Source of the DNA: Microvirga calopogonii
Lineage (GTDB): Bacteria; Pseudomonadota; Alphaproteobacteria; Rhizobiales; Beijerinckiaceae
DNA length: 64,000 bases
Assembly (NCBI RefSeq): GCF_003347665.1
Contig: NZ_QDGA01000001.1
Location: 184,654-248,653 of the forward strand
Direction: 5' to 3'
The translations under genes were made by a program, and so were the position numbers. The notes below the pieces were generated by a model. That model was given only the letters and a program-made list of their open reading frames with translations. It made no database searches and was not told the origin of the DNA. Of this stretch, positions 59,554-64,000 are shown one piece after another; the first letter of the stretch is position 1; each line of letters opens with the position of its first letter.

Positions 59554-61032
59554 CTACCGGAACGGCGGCTCGTCGAAGCTGCGCAGCTTGCGTGAATGCA
59601 GGGACGATCTCTGGCCTTTGAGGATGTCGAGGGCCGCGAGACCGATCATGAGATGCTCGCTGACGGCCCGCTCGTAGAAGGCGTTGGCCGCCCCCGGCAG
59701 CTTGATCTCCCCATGCAGCGGCTTGTCCGAGACGCACAGGAGGGTGCCGTAAGGAACGCGGAGCCGGTAGCCTTGGGCCGCGATGGTGCCGCTCTCCATA
59801 TCCACCGCAATGGCGCGGGACAGGTTGATCTGGCGCCGCTCCTGGCTCCAGCGCAGCTCCCAGTTCCGGTCGTCGTAGGTCACGACCGTACCCGTGCGCA
59901 GGCGCCGCTTCAGCTCCTCGCCCCGTTCGCCGGTGACCTGTACCGCCGCGTCCTGGAGGGCGACCTGGATCTCGGCGAGAGCCGGGATCGGGATCTCCGG
60001 CGGCACGGCGCTGTCGAGGATGTGGTCGCGCCGGAGATAGCCGTGAGCCAGCACGTAATCGCCGATGGATTGCGATTGGCGCAGGCCGCCGCAATGCCCG
60101 ACCATGAGCCAGCAATGGGGCCGCAGCACCGCCAGATGATCGGTGATGTTCTTCGCATTCGACGGACCAACGCCGATATTGACGAGCGTCACCCCCTGCC
60201 CGTCCTTGCGCATGAGGTGATAGGCCGGCATCTGGAACCGGTGCCAGGGCGATGAGCCGATCAGCTCCTCGACCACGGCCTCGTCCAGCCCCCGCTCGAT
60301 GGTGATGCCGCCGGGGAGCACGAGCCTGGTATAGGGCCCCTCCTCGTCCGCCATCTCCTTCACGGCCCAGCGGATGAACTGGTCCACATAGCGGTGATAG
60401 TTGGTCAACAGGATCCAGGGCTGGACGCAGCGCCAGTCGCTGCCCGTGTAATGCACGAGGCGGCGGAGGGAGTAATCGATCCGGGCGGCATCGAAGAGCG
60501 CCAAGGGCCGGGGCTCGTTCTCATGGAAAACCCAAGTGCCATCGGCGATCTCGTCGCCGACCTTGGCGAGAAGGGGTGTCGGAAAATGCTGGGCGAGCTC
60601 GGACGCGGAATGGGCTCCGCGGCCCAGCTCGTCCCCACGCTCGAAGACATAGGGATAGGGAATTTCCTGGTCGCTGACGCCGACCTCTATCGTGGCTCCG
60701 TAATCGCGGACCAGATAGTTCAGCTGCTCCAGCAAGTAGTTCCGGAAGAAGGCCGGCTGCGTGATCGTGGTGGCATAGACGCCCGGCCCCTGGAACTTGG
60801 CATAGGCGCGCTGCTTGACCGGCGGCAGGGATGTCGACCGGTAATCCAGCCGTAATTCCGGATACCGGAAGCGGGACCGCTCGAAGGGCGTGGGTGCCGT
60901 GCCCGTCGAAAAGAAATGATCGAGAGCCTTGCGCTGCGCCTCGATGGCGCTGTCATGGAGCGCGATGAGCCGCTCGACGGCTTCTTCAGGTGTGGCAACG
61001 GATTGGAAGGTCGAAATGTGATCGGCGGGCAC
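59554..61032 (-). CDS. amn: AMP nucleosidase
   Basis: A 492-residue enzyme that hydrolyses AMP to adenine and ribose 5-phosphate, controlling adenylate pools. GTG start at 61032 (VPADHISTFQSVATPEEAVE read with Met). The N-terminal AMN-specific domain (about 20-190) includes RSRFRYPELRLDY and YATTITQPAFFRNYLLEQL. The nucleoside phosphorylase-like catalytic domain (about 270-480) shows TLVNIGVGPSNAKNITDHLA, MVGHCGGLRQSQSIGDYVLA, AIAVDMESGTIAAQGYRLRV and LLCVSDKPLHGEIKLPG. Length agrees with E. coli Amn (484). A hairpin follows its stop. Confidence 0.94.
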   Translation of the reverse strand: MPADHISTFQSVATPEEAVERLIALHDSAIEAQRKALDHFFSTGTAPTPFERSRFRYPELRLDYRSTSLPPVKQRAYAKFQGPGVYATTITQPAFFRNYLLEQLNYLVRDYGATIEVGVSDQEIPYPYVFERGDELGRGAHSASELAQHFPTPLLAKVGDEIADGTWVFHENEPRPLALFDAARIDYSLRRLVHYTGSDWRCVQPWILLTNYHRYVDQFIRWAVKEMADEEGPYTRLVLPGGITIERGLDEAVVEELIGSSPWHRFQMPAYHLMRKDGQGVTLVNIGVGPSNAKNITDHLAVLRPHCWLMVGHCGGLRQSQSIGDYVLAHGYLRRDHILDSAVPPEIPIPALAEIQVALQDAAVQVTGERGEELKRRLRTGTVVTYDDRNWELRWSQERRQINLSRAIAVDMESGTIAAQGYRLRVPYGTLLCVSDKPLHGEIKLPGAANAFYERAVSEHLMIGLAALDILKGQRSSLHSRKLRSFDEPPFR

Positions 61033-61165
61033 GTGGACTCTCTTCTTATGTCTCGCGCCTCAAGGGTCATACACCGTTTCGGGGCAGAACCCAACCGGGT
61101 TGGCGGAAGTTCGCTGCGAGGAGCCAAAATCCTTAAGCCAAGCGTCTCGCTGTGCGCATGACGGA

Positions 61166-61190
61166 GAGGAGGGCCGGCGGGGCCCTCCTC
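61166..61190 (-). terminator. Hairpin behind the small secreted protein
   Basis: GAGGAGGGCC (61166-61175) and GGCCCTCCTC (61181-61190), perfect 10-bp stem with a 5-nt loop, 7 nt after the stop at 61198. It is followed by a C/T-rich run rather than pure T. Confidence 0.5.
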
Positions 61191-61197
61191 GCTGACA

Positions 61198-61608
61198 TTA
61201 CTCGCAGACTTGATCCCGGCGGATGACGACCCTGCCCCATTCATCCACGAAGCGGCGGCGGACCGTGTAGCAGGGCGGCGCCTCGTAGGCCGGCGCACCG
61301 TAATAGGTGGGACCGGCCGGATAGCTTGGGTATCCATAGGCGGGGCGTGAAGCCAATGCGCCGAGCGCCAAGCCGCCGACCACACCAGCAGCCACAGCGC
61401 CACCGGCGTCGTAGTCGCGATGACGATAGGGACGGTACCCGTAACCATAACCGTAGTTCGGACGAACGACTCCGTAGGGCGTGGCATAGGATCCGTCACG
61501 CCACCGACCCGTGCTTTCACCTGCCTGCGCAGGAGCGAATATCGCCATGGCACCGCTCATCGTCAGAGCGGCGCAGCCAGCAGCCAGAATAACCTTTAAC
61601 CGAGACAT
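61198..61608 (-). CDS. Tyr/Gly-rich secreted protein of unknown function
   Basis: 136 residues from ATG 61608, which has GAGGAG 6 nt upstream. Signal peptide MSRLKVILAAGCAALTMSGA ending near AQA (about residue 29). The mature chain has a Tyr/Gly/Arg-rich stretch (NYGYGYGYRPYRHRDYD), a hydrophobic glycine-zipper (AGGAVAAGVVGGLALGAL), a Pro/Tyr linker and a C-terminal CYTVRRRFVDEWGRVVIRRD segment with paired cysteines. Similar small surface or periplasmic proteins are frequent in Hyphomicrobiales; none has a firm function. It lies between amn and ettA, all on the minus strand. Confidence 0.78.
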   Translation of the reverse strand: MSRLKVILAAGCAALTMSGAMAIFAPAQAGESTGRWRDGSYATPYGVVRPNYGYGYGYRPYRHRDYDAGGAVAAGVVGGLALGALASRPAYGYPSYPAGPTYYGAPAYEAPPCYTVRRRFVDEWGRVVIRRDQVCE

Positions 61609-61756
61609 CTTAGCCTCCTCACGGGAACGCGCTTTGGACGCCAAAGCTGAAACATTCGCTTCGTTCCCAACCTTTGAATCAAGAATAGATGTCCGTGCCT
61701 GAACTCAGGATGAAAGCTTCAAGCAAGGAGTTCGTGGCCGAGAGGCACTGCAATAC

Positions 61757-61784
61757 AAAAAGAACCCGGGCGGGCAGATGCCCG
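61757..61784 (-). terminator. Terminator behind ettA
   Basis: On the minus strand CGGGC-ATCT-GCCCG (61784-61771) is followed by CCCGGG and TTCTTTTT, 40 nt after the ettA stop. The stem is short but the T-tract is good. Confidence 0.55.
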
Positions 61785-61825
61785 ATCCCACGTTCCACAT
61801 GCTTATAAAGAAATGCCGCCGGGCC

Positions 61826-63478
<1,653 letters not shown>

Positions 63479-63583
63479 GGGAAAAGCCCTGCTTGATGAT
63501 CGGTTGAATGGGATTGGCTGTCAGTTATCAGGGGCGGCCTGCCGGGGCAAGGCGGAGGAGTGTCGCCAGCAGAGTTCCGGAAA

Positions 63584-63898
63584 GCCAGCACCTGCGGGCC
63601 CGCAGCTTGCGCTGCGAGCCTTGTCGGTGGTCGAGGGTGGCGCGAGTGGCAGCCCGGCTCGCTACTGTGTTGGATGGAAGAGCCGGACGGCCGCTTCGCG
63701 CACGGTTCTTTTAGGCGTTTAGACTTGGCAGCCCGCAGGCACCAAGGGCCTCCGGCCACAGGGTTGCGAGGCCTGCGACCGGACCGTTCCCCACCCCACA
63801 CTGGCTGACGCCTCGCGAGCGCGCCCTTCGTCAGGTGAGGATAGGCAACACTATAGCCAAGGTTGCAGCCCCTGTCAAGAACAAAGTGAGAACATAAC
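63584..63898 (-). repeat. Dispersed transcribable element, copy B (candidate non-coding RNA family)
   Basis: This 315-bp segment is homologous to 16411-16723 in the same orientation. Conserved in both: the promoter (63850-63878), a GGGCGCGCTCGCGAGGCGTC block downstream of it, CGCAGGCCTCGCAA, the identical 40-nt core ending in GGCTCTTCCATC, AGTAGCGAGCCGGGCTGCC and the terminal hairpin (63597-63606 with 63611-63620, one mismatch here). A middle section of about 60 bp differs strongly. The transcript would end just before ettA or run into it as a 5' leader. Confidence 0.6.
63850..63878 (-). promoter_or_regulatory. Near-consensus sigma70 promoter inside element B
   Basis: On the minus strand TTGACA (63878-63873), 17 nt, TATAGT (63855-63850). 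The spacer half nearest the -10 (CAACCTTGGC) is identical to that in copy A. Confidence 0.65.
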
Positions 63899-63921
63899 GT
63901 TCGCTTCGCCGCCTGCTCCAC

Positions 63922-64000
63922 GTCATCACCTCCCCGGACTTGATCCGGGGACCCGTGCCGGTGATCCCGACCCGAAGAGCGCGGCGCTTCACCGTATCGG
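63922..64000. repeat. Palindromic repeat adjoining element B, cut by window edge
   Basis: GTCATCACC and GTGCCGGTGATCCCGA enclose an extra hairpin CCCCGGA (63932-63938) with TCCGGGG (63944-63950). CCGAAGAGCGC follows, as in the copy at 16747. It begins 23 bp beyond element B. The second hairpin expected further right lies outside the window. Confidence 0.65.

Overview
The window reads as chromosomal DNA of a GC-rich alphaproteobacterium. The best guess is Hyphomicrobiales (Rhizobiales), Methylobacteriaceae-like, possibly Microvirga. This rests on a complete rhizobial-style division and cell-wall (dcw) cluster, a type-A RNase P RNA, an EcfG-like stress promoter and dispersed palindromic repeats typical of that order. 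The genus is inference only. I see no tRNA, rRNA, insertion sequence, prophage or CRISPR array.

Layout. 1-9.6 kb: a partial FAD-linked oxidase, a thioesterase, UvrD/PcrA helicase, a manganese catalase divergent from cyclopropane fatty acid synthase, a broken Gfo/Idh oxidoreductase, an SDR, PrmA and two very small genes. 9.9-13.7 kb: aminopeptidase P, then the AzlCD amino acid exporter with an AraC regulator. 13.7-15.9 kb: ligA. 15.9-16.9 kb: a 1-kb field of repeats without genes. 16.9-22.6 kb: an accessory block with MarR/DUF1428/VOC/DUF899, a two-component system with a small secreted protein, and a small potassium-channel-like protein. 22.6-45.8 kb: on the minus strand, in transcription order, mraZ-rsmH-ftsL-ftsI-murE-murF-mraY-murD-ftsW-murG-murC-murB-ddl-ftsQ-ftsA-ftsZ-lpxC-bamD-recN. 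Most neighbours overlap by 4 bp. 46.1-50 kb: rnpB, a lytic transglycosylase, two paralogous glycine-zipper lipoproteins, a TerB/J-domain membrane protein and a peptidoglycan amidase. 50-53.5 kb: a MacA-MacB type exporter. 53.6-59.4 kb: a methionine/one-carbon operon (ArsR-methyltransferase fusion, metF, metH). 59.5-63.5 kb: AMP nucleosidase, a small secreted protein and EttA.

How the genes work together. The dcw cluster makes the peptidoglycan precursor (MurB-G, Ddl, MraY), assembles the divisome (FtsA, FtsZ, FtsQ, FtsL, FtsW, FtsI) and continues into envelope biogenesis (LpxC, BamD) and DNA repair (RecN). LigA, usually next to RecN in related genomes, is here separated by about 6.6 kb. The mraZ promoter overlaps a 10-bp-periodic array of GGG boxes, which suggests autoregulation by MraZ. 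The methionine operon carries a palindrome just upstream of its own ArsR-type regulator.

Most unusual feature. Two copies (16411-16723 and 63584-63898) of a roughly 314-bp element each carry an internal near-consensus sigma70 promoter (TTGACA, 17-nt spacer, TATATC or TATAGT) firing into the element on the minus strand. Each has a 40-nt identical core and a strong distal hairpin. Each is followed, exactly 23 nt beyond the promoter end, by the same palindromic repeat. Indels between the copies break every reading frame, so this looks like a dispersed transcribed RNA or repeat family rather than a protein gene.
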